Shown here: positions 8,996-18,108 of the stretch, one piece after another
Layout: each line of letters starts with the position of its first letter
Numbering within the stretch: position 1 is the stretch's first letter
DNA from: Terriglobales bacterium
GTDB taxonomy: Bacteria > Acidobacteriota > Terriglobia > Terriglobales > Acidobacteriaceae
Direction: 5' to 3'
NCBI GenBank assembly: GCA_025980765.1
Contig: JAICXB010000030.1
Location: 1-51,083, forward strand
Length of the DNA stretch: 51,083 nt
Made by a program: the position numbers and the translations under genes
The notes under the pieces: model-generated
The model's database searches: none
Seen by the model: the letters and a program-made list of their open reading frames with translations, nothing else
Told to the model about the DNA's origin: nothing

Positions 8996-10590
8996 ACGAC
9001 TGGATTCTCACGCTGATCACGTTTGTACCGACCGCCGGCGCCTTGCTGCTGATGTTCCTGCCGCGCAACGATCGCGTGCTGAAATGGTCCGCGCTCATCA
9101 TCTCCATCATTGCGTTCATTTTCTCGCTGCATCTGCCCGCGCACTGGAGCAGCGGCGCGCACGGCTTCCAGTTCGCTGTCGATGCTCAGTGGATCAAAAG
9201 CCCAAACATCCATTACCACATGGCGGTGGACGGTATCTCCGTCTGGCTGGTGCTGTTAACGACGTTCCTGACTCCGTTCTGCGTGCTGATCTCTTGGAAG
9301 TCGATTCACGGCGCAACGAAGGAATTCTTCGTGCTGATGCTGGTGCTGGAGACGGCCATGATCGGCGTTTTCGTCTCCCTGGATCTCTTCCTCTTCTATG
9401 TCTTCTGGGAAGGGGCGCTGATTCCCATGGCGCTGATCATCGGCATGTACGGACACGAACGGCGTGTCTATGCCGCCGTCAAGTTCTTCCTGTACACGAT
9501 GGTCGCGTCGGTGTTCATGCTGGCGTCGATCATCTGGCTGTATGTTCACACCGGCAGCTTCGATTACTCGATCATTCAGAATGCGATTCAGAATCATTCC
9601 ATCAGCGGCTTCGGCAATGCCGCTGAACTGCTCTTCTTCGGCTTTTTCATCGCCTTTGCGGTGAAGGTCCCGCTATTCCCGTTCCACACCTGGTTGCCGG
9701 ACGCGCACGTCGAGGCGCCTACCGCCGGATCGGTCCTGCTGGCTGGCGTGCTGCTGAAGATGGGCGTCTATGGACTGCTGCGCTTTAATGTCACGCTCTT
9801 CCCCGACCAGGCGCACGAGCACGCGTGGTGGATCAATACGCTGGCCATCATCGGCATCATCTACGGCGCGTTGGTAGCACTGGTGCAGCCGAACATGAAG
9901 AAGTTGGTGGCGTATTCCTCAGTCAGTCACTTAGGGTTTTGCGTGCTCGGCATCTTCACCTTCACGCAGGCGGGTACCGATGGCGCGGTGTATCAGATGC
10001 TGAACCACGGCGTCTCCACCGGCGCGCTATTTATGCTGCTGGGTATGCTCTACGAACGGCGCCACACTTATGAGATCAAAGAGTACGGCGGCTTGGCCTC
10101 CCCAATGCCGGTGTACTCAACCTTGTTCCTGATGATCACGCTCTCATCGGTCGGACTGCCGCTGTTCAACGGCTTCGTCGGCGAGTTCCTGGTGCTCAGC
10201 GGCGCATTCAGCGCCAAAGCCCTTTACGGAATTCTGGGAACAACCGGAGTCATCTGGAGCGCGGGATATTTGCTGTGGCTGTATCAGCGCACCTTCTTCG
10301 GCCAAGTCACCCAGCCAGTGAATGCCTCTTTGCACGATGCGGATGGCCGGGAACGTGTGAGCCTGATCCCAATGGTCGCAATGGCGCTGATCATGGGCGT
10401 GGCTTCTCCGCTGTGGATTCGCATGATTGATCCCGCGGTTGAACACTCATTGCGGCCTTCGAATGTGATCAGCGCAGAAAACGCGACGCACGAGGGAGAT
10501 GGGGACTCCCTCGCCCGCGCCTTCCTGAATTCCACGCGAACTGCGCGGCCAGAAGCAGCCGCATCCGTGCCGGACATCACACGAAAATGA
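8992..10590 (+). CDS. nuoM: NADH-quinone oxidoreductase subunit M
   Basis: A 532-residue antiporter-like proton-pumping subunit. Diagnostic segments are FYVFWEGALIPMALIIGMYG, HTWLPDAHVEAPTAGSVLLAG and LNHGVSTGALFMLLGMLYER. The start is the ATG at 8992 overlapping the nuoL stop; a longer reading from 8935 lies within nuoL. The C-terminus is a polar tail of about 50 residues. The stop overlaps the nuoN ATG. Confidence 0.95.
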   Translation: MNDWILTLITFVPTAGALLLMFLPRNDRVLKWSALIISIIAFIFSLHLPAHWSSGAHGFQFAVDAQWIKSPNIHYHMAVDGISVWLVLLTTFLTPFCVLISWKSIHGATKEFFVLMLVLETAMIGVFVSLDLFLFYVFWEGALIPMALIIGMYGHERRVYAAVKFFLYTMVASVFMLASIIWLYVHTGSFDYSIIQNAIQNHSISGFGNAAELLFFGFFIAFAVKVPLFPFHTWLPDAHVEAPTAGSVLLAGVLLKMGVYGLLRFNVTLFPDQAHEHAWWINTLAIIGIIYGALVALVQPNMKKLVAYSSVSHLGFCVLGIFTFTQAGTDGAVYQMLNHGVSTGALFMLLGMLYERRHTYEIKEYGGLASPMPVYSTLFLMITLSSVGLPLFNGFVGEFLVLSGAFSAKALYGILGTTGVIWSAGYLLWLYQRTFFGQVTQPVNASLHDADGRERVSLIPMVAMALIMGVASPLWIRMIDPAVEHSLRPSNVISAENATHEGDGDSLARAFLNSTRTARPEAAASVPDITRK

Positions 10591-12155
10591 ATCCCCAACT
10601 CAATTACGCACTGCTTCTCCCCGAGATCGTGCTCACCGTCTGGGGCATTCTGGTAATGGTGATCGAGCCACTCCTGCCGCAGCGCAGCACCCAGAAAGGC
10701 CTGGGGATTTTTGCTTTTATTGGCACGTTGGCAGCGATTGCGGCTTCACTGTGGCAGACAACGATTCCCGCAGGCACGGGATGGTTCGACATGATTCGGG
10801 TGGATGAATTCAGCATCTTCTTTCACGTGCTCATCTGCTGCATATCGGCTGTAGTGATCCTGGCATCGTTCGAATATCTGGATTCGCAGCAGATTCGCGG
10901 CGGCGAATACTATGGGCTGATCCTATTTGGCACAGTGGGCATGGTGCTGATGTCCTCTGCCGTTGAACTGGTGCTGATCTTCATCGCCCTGGAGATTTCC
11001 TCGATCTCGACTTATGTGCTCGCCGGATTTCGCCGTCGCGTGGCGACCAGCGCCGAATCCTCGATCAAGTACTTTCTGCTGGGCTCATTTGCGACCGCCT
11101 TCTTCCTGTACGGCGTGGCCCTGATGTTCGGCGCCACCGGTTCCACCAGCATTTACATCATTGCCAGCGTGCTGCAATCGGGACAGACTGCCGGAACGGG
11201 CGCTCCGCTGCTGAGCCACGGGCTCGCCTATGTCGCGGTAGCCCTCATGTTCGTCGGCATTGGATTCAAAGTTGCCTCAGCACCGTTCCACATTTGGACT
11301 CCCGACGTATACGAAGGCGCGCCTGCCCCGGTGGTAGCGCTGATGTCTACCGGACCGAAAGCGGCGGCATTCGCGGTGTTACTGCGAATCCTGTTTGGCG
11401 CCGCTCTCAATACGGGGAGTGGATGGTTCTGGCTGGTTTGGATCTCGGCAGCGTTGTCGATGACCCTCGGCAATCTGGGCGCGCTGTTGCAGACCAACGT
11501 CAAGCGCATGCTCGCGTATTCGTCGATTGCCCATGCTGGATATCTTTTGGTCGCGTTTGCCGCGCGGCGTGATATCGGCATCGCGGCGGCTATCTTCTAT
11601 GCCGCTTCGTATGCGGCGATGAACGTTGGTGCTTTCGCGGTTGTCTCGCATTTCGCGCGCTCCGGCGAGCGCTACGTCAGCATCACGGACTACTCCGGAT
11701 TAGGCAAGCGTTCTCCTGTGCTGGCCATCACCCTGACCATCTTCATGCTCTCGCTGATCGGCATTCCGGCGACTGGCGGTTTTTTCGCCAAGTTTTACGT
11801 CTTCAATGCGGCCCTGAAGAGCGACTTGGTCTGGCTCACCATCATTGGCCTGGTGAACAGCGCCGTGGCCGCTTACTATTACCTGCGCTTGGTTGTGGTG
11901 ATGTACATGTACGAGCCGCAGACCGGCGAAGGCAAACTGGAACTGCGTACCGCACCAGGAATGGCGGCGGCGCTGGTGATTACCGCAGCGCTCACAATCT
12001 GGCTGGGAGTAGCGCCGGGAAGAGTACTCGACTATGCGAGGCGGGGCGCCGATCACCTCAGGCCGGCTGCGCAGCAGCAAAGTAGCTTCCGATCCCCGGC
12101 TTCCGGCTACCCGCAAGACGTTCGTATTCCCCAACATCAAGCCGGAGACCGATAG
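10587..12155 (+). CDS. nuoN: NADH-quinone oxidoreductase subunit N
   Basis: A 522-residue antiporter-like subunit that ends the nuo operon. Typical segments are LVLIFIALEISSISTYVLAGF, FHIWTPDVYEGAPAPVVALMS and VKRMLAYSSIAHAGYLLVAF. The last 35 residues are polar (GADHLRPAAQQQSSF onward) and look like a lineage-specific tail. No terminator hairpin is evident before the next gene at 12237. Confidence 0.95.
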   Translation: MNPQLNYALLLPEIVLTVWGILVMVIEPLLPQRSTQKGLGIFAFIGTLAAIAASLWQTTIPAGTGWFDMIRVDEFSIFFHVLICCISAVVILASFEYLDSQQIRGGEYYGLILFGTVGMVLMSSAVELVLIFIALEISSISTYVLAGFRRRVATSAESSIKYFLLGSFATAFFLYGVALMFGATGSTSIYIIASVLQSGQTAGTGAPLLSHGLAYVAVALMFVGIGFKVASAPFHIWTPDVYEGAPAPVVALMSTGPKAAAFAVLLRILFGAALNTGSGWFWLVWISAALSMTLGNLGALLQTNVKRMLAYSSIAHAGYLLVAFAARRDIGIAAAIFYAASYAAMNVGAFAVVSHFARSGERYVSITDYSGLGKRSPVLAITLTIFMLSLIGIPATGGFFAKFYVFNAALKSDLVWLTIIGLVNSAVAAYYYLRLVVVMYMYEPQTGEGKLELRTAPGMAAALVITAALTIWLGVAPGRVLDYARRGADHLRPAAQQQSSFRSPASGYPQDVRIPQHQAGDR

Positions 12156-12236
12156 CTGACGGCCGGAAGCCAGTCTCGGCAACCTGCACCTCATTTTTCG
12201 GGCTCTAACTTCCTGAGTACCTAAGGAAGAAGGTCC

Positions 12237-12974
12237 ATGCGCAGCGTTCTCATATCGTTCCTTGCCTTTGCCGCATGCGCTGTCGCGCAGAGCACGCAGG
12301 CTCCGGCACAGCCTAGCACTCCGCCAGCCACGACTCCCACTGTCGCGAATCCTGAGCGGCCGCAGAACCAAATGCCGCCCGACAAGAAGGCCCCGCCACC
12401 ACAGCCCGGGCAAGCAGACCAGTCGACACAATCAGCGATCAAAGGTGAAGCCGAGCCCAATCGTCATCTTGCAGGTGGAACCAATATCCGCGCTACTCTC
12501 GACACGCCACTATCGACCCGGACAGCGAAAGTAGGCGACCGCTTTACCGCGACTGTCGCTCAGCCGGTCCACGATGCCAGCGGAGCCATCGTGGTTCCGG
12601 TCGGCGCGAAGGTGAATGGGCAAATCAGCGAAACCGAGAACACGAACCTGGCATCGGCGATCAAGGGCATGGGACATCTTGATTTACGCTTCACCGACAT
12701 CCAGCTTCCCGATGGCGCTGATATGCCGCTGAGCGCAACCTTGCTCTCGGTGCACAACATCAATGCTCCGCGTCCTGCGAAGCCTGATCCTTTGGCTGCA
12801 GTTGCAGTGAACGCTACCAGCTTTGGCAGACCGATCAAGGGACTCGCAGTCGGCAATTCCGCGGGCGGCGGCTACGTTCTCTCCACCACCGGCAAGCAGG
12901 TCGATCTCCCCGCTGAAACCGGTTTGCTGTTGCGCGTGGATCGTGACACTCCTTTGCCCAGCTCCTCGCATTGA
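12237..12974 (+). CDS. Exported protein with Pro/Gln-rich linker and a beta-rich C-terminal domain
   Basis: A 245-residue protein. Residues 1-17 form a signal peptide (LISFLAFAACAVA, cleavage near AVAQS), followed by a Pro-, Gln- and Thr-rich linker to about residue 70. The C-terminal region (from about NIRATLDTPLSTRTAKVGDR, then VVPVGAKVNGQIS, LLLRVDRDTPL) resembles small acidobacterial exported proteins in which a VirB10/TrbI-like beta fold follows a disordered linker. That resemblance is weak. The ATG is preceded by GGAAGAAGG. The gene is separated from nuoN by 81 bp and is probably an independent unit. The function is unknown. Confidence 0.7.
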   Translation: MRSVLISFLAFAACAVAQSTQAPAQPSTPPATTPTVANPERPQNQMPPDKKAPPPQPGQADQSTQSAIKGEAEPNRHLAGGTNIRATLDTPLSTRTAKVGDRFTATVAQPVHDASGAIVVPVGAKVNGQISETENTNLASAIKGMGHLDLRFTDIQLPDGADMPLSATLLSVHNINAPRPAKPDPLAAVAVNATSFGRPIKGLAVGNSAGGGYVLSTTGKQVDLPAETGLLLRVDRDTPLPSSSH

Positions 12975-12994
12975 CACCTTTCATTTCCTGCGCA

Positions 12995-13038
12995 GCGAAG
13001 AATCCGCATTCACTACAGAAATGCCTGGGATTCTTCGC
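12995..13038. repeat. Hairpin GCGAAGAATCC / GGATTCTTCGC
   Basis: Perfect 11-bp inverted arms (12995-13005 and 13028-13038) with a 22-base loop lie in the gap downstream of the exported protein. The GGATTCTTCGCTTCGAATGA wording is related to the dispersed GTCATTCCGAG...GAGGAATCT element seen at 22233-22322. Confidence 0.65.
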
Positions 13039-13108
13039 TTCGAATGACACATTCCACACGTCTCCGGCAAAACCGTAGTGCTAAACTCGCTGTTTTGAGG
13101 AATGCCCG

Positions 13109-13870
13109 ATGATCGTCACCACTGAATACTGCGACATCAGCGTCGATGGTTCGCCACTGCGAATGTTTATCGCCGCTCCGAAAGTTGAGGGGAAATATCC
13201 AGGCATCATTTGCTACTCCGACATTTTTCAGCTCACAGGCCCCATGCTGCGCGCCTGCGTGCGACTGGCAGGATACGGATTTGTAGTCGCGGCGCCAGAG
13301 ATTTACCACCGCATCGAGTTGCCCGGAACGGTAATCGCTTTCGATGATGCCGGCCGCACCCGTGGCCTCGACGATGCGGCACGAACATCCGTCTCGAATT
13401 TCGATGCAGATTGCCGGGCAGTACTTGATTTCCTCGCGCAAGATCCCAGAGTTGCCCCGGGCAAGCTTGGAGCCGCCGGGTTCTGTATCGGTGGACATCT
13501 CTCGTTCCGAGCGGCGCTGCAACCCGATGTTCGCGCCACTGTCTGCTTCTATGGCACTGGCATTCACGATGGCAAGCTGGGCAAAGACTCCGACGCGGGC
13601 TCGCTGCAGGCCGCCAAGGAGATCAAAGGCGAACTGCTGATGATCTTCGGGGAGACCGATCCGCACGTTCCCAAAGAGGGACGAGAGAAAATTCGCGCTG
13701 CGCTGCAGCAGGCGGGAGTGAAATATCGCGTGAAGCTCTATCCTGCCGAGCACGCCTTCATGCGCGATGAAGGCGCGCGTTACGACCCGGAGAACACGGA
13801 CCTCGCCTTCGCCGACATGATCCATCTCTTCCGCAGCACATTTGGCGAGGCGAGACAGGCCGCAGGTTAA
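13109..13870 (+). CDS. Dienelactone hydrolase family protein
   Basis: A 253-residue alpha/beta-hydrolase of the dienelactone hydrolase (carboxymethylenebutenolidase) family. The triad is readable: nucleophile C126 in GFCIGGH, D184 in GETDPHVP and H215 in PAEHAFMRD. The family hydrolyses lactones and related esters; the true substrate here cannot be told. GAGGA precedes the ATG. The next gene starts 12 bp downstream with its own GGGAG, so the two may be co-transcribed. Confidence 0.88.
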   Translation: MIVTTEYCDISVDGSPLRMFIAAPKVEGKYPGIICYSDIFQLTGPMLRACVRLAGYGFVVAAPEIYHRIELPGTVIAFDDAGRTRGLDDAARTSVSNFDADCRAVLDFLAQDPRVAPGKLGAAGFCIGGHLSFRAALQPDVRATVCFYGTGIHDGKLGKDSDAGSLQAAKEIKGELLMIFGETDPHVPKEGREKIRAALQQAGVKYRVKLYPAEHAFMRDEGARYDPENTDLAFADMIHLFRSTFGEARQAAG

Positions 13871-13882
13871 CACCGGGAGATC

Positions 13883-14623
13883 ATGGCCAGGCGCATACAG
13901 ATCATCCTGCTCATCGTCATCGTCCTGGCCGGAGTGCGGCTATTTTTCATCTACCGCGGACGGCACGCAGCGGCTCCTGCTCCGAAAACTGTCGCCAATC
14001 CCAATTTCAGTGCTGACGATTATGTGGTTCCCACGCAGTTGCACGCATACGACTTGAAGTCGGCCAAGGACGGACTTGATGGGAAGCCGGTGTGGGTTAA
14101 AGCCGGATACCAGCTTTATTACTATCCAGATATCGCTGGACGAATTGACTTCAAACATCCAGTCGGTTTGCTGCCACCGCTCGAGAAGCTGGAGGTGGAA
14201 AATGTCATTGAGACGGCAACTCCCGGCGCGAAAGCCGAAGAAGTTGCGCCAAACGTACGCATTCGCCAGCAGCAGGTCATGGCCACGTTCCGTCTGCCAA
14301 ACGATCCCACGGTCTATGCGGCTCCCATCGGCGTGAGTAAGGGCGGAGACTACACGCTGTACATCAACGACTCGTTTTTCTTTGAGGATCCGCACCAGCT
14401 CTACAAGCACTGGCCGCCGGAAGTCTGGAGCGCGATTGATCATCATGAAGCCAAGCCTGGCATGAATGAATTGCAGACAAGCTTCGCGTTAGGCATCGGC
14501 ATTTCTCAAGGAGCTGGCGGCGATTACGGCAATCGTACCTTGCAGTACGACAACAACGGCCATCCGGTGCGAGTCACCTTCGAACACAACCGCGCGACTT
14601 CAGTGGTCCAGCCCCAAGGTTAA
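13883..14623 (+). CDS. Membrane-anchored protein of unknown function
   Basis: A 246-residue protein with one N-terminal transmembrane helix (RIQIILLIVIVLAGVRLFFIY, residues 5-25) and a soluble domain presumably outside the membrane. The sequence contains KAGYQLYYYPDIAGRIDF, YTLYINDSFFFEDPHQLYK and HWPPEVWSAIDHHEAKPGM; I do not recognise the family. GGGAG lies just before the ATG, 12 bp after the dienelactone hydrolase gene. Confidence 0.75.
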   Translation: MARRIQIILLIVIVLAGVRLFFIYRGRHAAAPAPKTVANPNFSADDYVVPTQLHAYDLKSAKDGLDGKPVWVKAGYQLYYYPDIAGRIDFKHPVGLLPPLEKLEVENVIETATPGAKAEEVAPNVRIRQQQVMATFRLPNDPTVYAAPIGVSKGGDYTLYINDSFFFEDPHQLYKHWPPEVWSAIDHHEAKPGMNELQTSFALGIGISQGAGGDYGNRTLQYDNNGHPVRVTFEHNRATSVVQPQG

Positions 14624-14710
14624 TCTCGAATATATCTGTGTCCTTATCTTTTCCTCCTACCCCCGAGTTGAGCCCAGTTCGCGATAAGCTGATACAAGGA
14701 GCTCACTTTC

Positions 14711-15073
14711 ATGATGCTGGATTGGAACGAATATCAGAAGGAGCTGTTGGCGACGATTGGCAAAATCGCTCAGCTCAGCCCAGACGTAGTGCGCGGTTAC
14801 CGCACGCTCAGCGAGGCTGGACAAAAGACCGGCAAGCTCGACGGCAAGACACGCGAACTGATCGCGCTCGCAGTTGCCGTGACTACCCGCTGCGACGGCT
14901 GTATAACCGTCCATACCGACGCGGCCATGAAGCAGGGCGCAACCAAAGAAGAAATTGCCGAAGCTCTGGGTGTCGCCATTGCCCTGAACGCAGGCGCAGC
15001 GCTGGTATATTCCGCTCGCGTGATGGACGCTTATGCGGCGAAAAGCAACGCGGAAGTAGCAAGAGCGAAGTAG
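14711..15073 (+). CDS. AhpD-like / carboxymuconolactone decarboxylase family protein
   Basis: A 120-residue protein with the AhpD-type core. The CxxC pair is C61/C64, followed by H68 (RCDGCITVHTD), the redox and proton-relay residues of the family. RELIALAVAVTTRCDGCI and ATKEEIAEALGVAIALNAG match single-domain members (TIGR00778 type). These act as peroxidase-like or alkylhydroperoxidase-related enzymes; the partner is unknown. AAGGAG lies about ten bases before the ATG. Confidence 0.88.
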   Translation: MMLDWNEYQKELLATIGKIAQLSPDVVRGYRTLSEAGQKTGKLDGKTRELIALAVAVTTRCDGCITVHTDAAMKQGATKEEIAEALGVAIALNAGAALVYSARVMDAYAAKSNAEVARAK

Positions 15074-15098
15074 CCACTCGCATTCGTTCACGCACGTT

Positions 15099-15152
15099 GG
15101 TGGACTAAATGGACAAATCGAGCCGTCCACTTGGTCCAGTCCATAAAGTCCA
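15099..15152. repeat. Imperfect palindrome GTGGACTAAATGGAC / GTCCATAAAGTCCAC
   Basis: Arms at 15099-15113 and 15138-15152 match at 13 of 15 positions, with a further GTCCAC copy between them. It occupies the 179-bp gap before the pilus operon. It has the same general style as the other head-to-head palindromes in this window but a different sequence. Confidence 0.6.
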
Positions 15153-15252
15153 CGCAAGTATTCTGCCGGTGCGCGTTCAATCAGCGGGGAATAGTCCATT
15201 TGTTGCCAAAGGGCATGGCCACTTCCCACGAATGTTAGACTTTGAGTAAAGC

Positions 15253-16470
15253 ATGGCGGAATACCTCGTCCAGACCGCCGATGAGCGGGGACATGTCTCT
15301 GAGCACGTCGAGCACGCGGCTTCGGTTTCCGAGGTGCGCGACCGCTTTTCCCAGCAGGGACTGCTGGTCACGTCGGTCAAGCCTCGTGGCCTGCTGGGCA
15401 AAGCTGGAACCAAGCGGCAAAGACGCCTCAAGCTCGAACACTTCGTCATTTTTAATCAGCAATTTCTGACCCTCATTCGCGCCGGTCTGCCCATACCAAC
15501 CGGGCTGGAACTGCTCAGCCGCCGCCAGAAGAACCGCCATTTGCGATCGATCCTGGAGAACGTTCGTGAGCGCGTGCACAACGGAGAACTGCTCTCGGAA
15601 GCGTTTCGTCATGCAGCTCCGACCGCCGTCCCCAGACTCTACACCACTACTCTGCTGGCTGGTGAGAAGAGCGGCAACCTGGAAGAGGTATTGAACCGGT
15701 TTATCGCTTTTCAGCGGCTCACGCTGGCGTTTCGCAAGAAACTGGTTGCTTCATTAATCTATCCGGCCCTGCTGATCACGATGGTGATCCTGATGTTCAC
15801 CTTCCTGCTCAGCTACGTTGTTCCCCAGTTCCAGAGCTTGTATTCGCAACTGGGAAATGGCCAACTTCCGGCCATTACGGTTTTCGTTTTGCATGTGGGG
15901 GACATTGCCAAACACTGGATCTTCGCGATCGTCGGCGGTTTGGCCCTCCTAGGGTTTATCTTTTGGCGTTGGAGCCACACTGAAGGCGGATCGCTGGCAA
16001 TCGACAAATTTCGCCTGGGCTTGCCGGTGGCCGGGGAAATCTGGCTGAAGTACCAGGTAGCCTTGTTTTCGCGCACGATGTCCACGCTGCTAAGTGGAGG
16101 ACTGCCGCTGGTGCAGGCCCTGGAAACGGCCGGCAGCTCGCTGGAAAGTAGATTACTTGCAAACGCGATCCTGCAAGCAGTGCAAAAGGTACGCGAGGGT
16201 CGTTCGCTTTCCCGCAGCCTGGAAGAAACCGGAGTGTTCCCGGAACTGGCATTTGAAATGACTGAGGTGGGCGAATCCACCGGAGCACTTCCGGCGATGC
16301 TCACATCCGTTGCAGAATTCTTTGAGGAAGACGTACAAACGGCTTTAAGTGCGGCGCTGTCGCTGATCGAACCAATCATCCTGATTGTCATGGGTTGCGT
16401 GGTGGCGACGGTGCTCATTGCGCTTTATCTGCCCATTTTCTCTTTGGGAGCGCAGGCCGGAGGAGCCTAG
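15253..16470 (+). CDS. Type IV pilus / type II secretion inner-membrane platform protein (PilC/GspF)
   Basis: A 405-residue polytopic protein with two GspF-type domains. The first has FNQQFLTLIRAGLPIPTGLE near residue 68. The second has FSRTMSTLLSGGLPLVQALE near 275 and EVGESTGALPAMLTSVAEFF near 338. Transmembrane stretches lie near residues 168-190, 215-240 and 370-395. The platform protein connects the assembly ATPase with the growing pilus or pseudopilus. It is the first gene of an operon reading PilC-PilB-PilM-PilN-PilO-PilP-pseudopilin; in many bacteria the ATPase gene comes first. Confidence 0.92.
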   Translation: MAEYLVQTADERGHVSEHVEHAASVSEVRDRFSQQGLLVTSVKPRGLLGKAGTKRQRRLKLEHFVIFNQQFLTLIRAGLPIPTGLELLSRRQKNRHLRSILENVRERVHNGELLSEAFRHAAPTAVPRLYTTTLLAGEKSGNLEEVLNRFIAFQRLTLAFRKKLVASLIYPALLITMVILMFTFLLSYVVPQFQSLYSQLGNGQLPAITVFVLHVGDIAKHWIFAIVGGLALLGFIFWRWSHTEGGSLAIDKFRLGLPVAGEIWLKYQVALFSRTMSTLLSGGLPLVQALETAGSSLESRLLANAILQAVQKVREGRSLSRSLEETGVFPELAFEMTEVGESTGALPAMLTSVAEFFEEDVQTALSAALSLIEPIILIVMGCVVATVLIALYLPIFSLGAQAGGA

Positions 16471-16477
16471 CAGTCAT

Positions 16478-18106
16478 ATGGCAGAAGCCACTCTCTTTGT
16501 CGGAGCCGCGGACAGCAGTAATGAGGACCGCGCACGCGCACTGGCGCAGCGCTATCGCAGCGAGTTCGTTGACCTGAAGAATTATCACATTCAACACGAA
16601 CTGTTCCGAAGTGTTCCAGTGGACCTGATGTTCCGCTACAACTTCGTGCCGCTGGAGGAACACGGCGACGAACTCATCATCGCCATCTCCGATCCCAGCC
16701 GGCTGATGATGATCGACGAAATTGGCCTGCTGCTCAACAAGCGTGTTCACACGAAAGTTGCCACGCTGGCACAGATTGAGGAGATCCTCAAAAAAACCGA
16801 GCAGTCACAGCGCGTGCTCGACGAAGCCACCGAAGGTTTCACCTTTGACGTCGTTCGCGAGGACGAAGCGGGTGACGAAACTATCTCCATCGAGCGCCTG
16901 ACTTCGGAAGAGGACATCAGTCCGATCATCCGCCTCGTCGATACCACGATCTTCACTGCGCTGGAGCGGCGCGCCTCCGACATTCATATTGAGACCCTCG
17001 ACGATTCCGTGGTAGTGAAGTACCGCATTGACGGCGTGCTGCAACAGGCGATGCAACCGATCTCCAAAGAGCACCATTCGACCATCATCTCCCGCATCAA
17101 GGTCATGAGCGAGCTCGACATCGCGGAGAAACGCGTACCGCAGGACGGCCGCTTCCGCGTGAAGTACAAAGGACGGCTTATCGACTTTCGCGTCTCCATC
17201 ATGCCGACGGTGCACGGGGAAAACGCTGTGCTGCGCGTGCTCGATAAGGAGTCGATGAGCGAGAAGTTTCGCAAGCTTACGCTCGATGTAGTCGGCTTCA
17301 GCGAAGAAGACCTGCGGCATTTCCGACGCTACATCAAGGAACCTTACGGAATGGTGCTGGTCACCGGCCCGACCGGCAGCGGCAAGACCACCACACTGTA
17401 TGCCGCGCTCAACGAGATCAAGAGCGAAGAAGACAAGATTATCACCATTGAAGATCCGGTTGAGTATCAGATTCGTGGCATCACCCAGATTCCTGTAAAC
17501 GAGAAAAAGGGGCTCACCTTCGCGCGCGGCCTGCGCTCGATTCTGCGTCACGATCCTGACAAGATTCTGGTTGGAGAAATCCGCGATACCGAAACGGCGC
17601 AGATTGCCATTCAGTCGGCCCTCACCGGGCACCTGGTATTTACCACGGTGCACGCCAACAACGTGGTCGATGTGATTGGACGATTCCTCAACATGGGCGT
17701 CGAAGCTTACAATTTCGTCTCTGCGCTGAACTGCATTCTGGCGCAGCGGCTGGTGCGCGTGATCTGCGACACCTGCAAGGAACCGGTGAACTATTCTGCG
17801 GAAGATCTCGAACTGGCAGGTCTCAATCCCGAGGAGTGGAGTGGCTTCGCCTTCAATGAAGGCCAGGGCTGCATCGAATGCGCCGGCACCGGTTACAAAG
17901 GGCGTACCGCGATCCACGAACTTCTCGACCTCACCGACCGCATTCGCGAGCTGATTCTGGAGAAGAAGCCCACATCGGAAGTACGCAAGGCTGCTCGCGA
18001 GGAAGGGATGCGTTTTCTGCGTGAGTCGGCGCTCAGCAAAGTTCGTGACGGCGTTACCACGCTGCGAGAGATCAATAAGGTCACATTCATCGAGACCTCG
18101 AGATAG
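16478..18106 (+). CDS. Type IV pilus / type II secretion assembly ATPase (PilB/GspE)
   Basis: A 542-residue protein with a GspE N-terminal domain (about residues 1-110) and a hexameric secretion-ATPase domain. The Walker A is GPTGSGKT at residues 297-304. The Asp box SDIHIETLDD lies near 168. The Walker B region ILVGEIRDTETA lies near 362, and the His-box LTGHLVFTTVHANN follows. A zinc motif is formed by CDTC (near 430) and CIEC (near 465). The start is the ATG at 16478, eight bases after the platform gene; an upstream reading from 16385 would overlap that gene. It powers pilin or pseudopilin polymerisation. Confidence 0.95.
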   Translation: MAEATLFVGAADSSNEDRARALAQRYRSEFVDLKNYHIQHELFRSVPVDLMFRYNFVPLEEHGDELIIAISDPSRLMMIDEIGLLLNKRVHTKVATLAQIEEILKKTEQSQRVLDEATEGFTFDVVREDEAGDETISIERLTSEEDISPIIRLVDTTIFTALERRASDIHIETLDDSVVVKYRIDGVLQQAMQPISKEHHSTIISRIKVMSELDIAEKRVPQDGRFRVKYKGRLIDFRVSIMPTVHGENAVLRVLDKESMSEKFRKLTLDVVGFSEEDLRHFRRYIKEPYGMVLVTGPTGSGKTTTLYAALNEIKSEEDKIITIEDPVEYQIRGITQIPVNEKKGLTFARGLRSILRHDPDKILVGEIRDTETAQIAIQSALTGHLVFTTVHANNVVDVIGRFLNMGVEAYNFVSALNCILAQRLVRVICDTCKEPVNYSAEDLELAGLNPEEWSGFAFNEGQGCIECAGTGYKGRTAIHELLDLTDRIRELILEKKPTSEVRKAAREEGMRFLRESALSKVRDGVTTLREINKVTFIETSR

Positions 18107-18108
18107 CC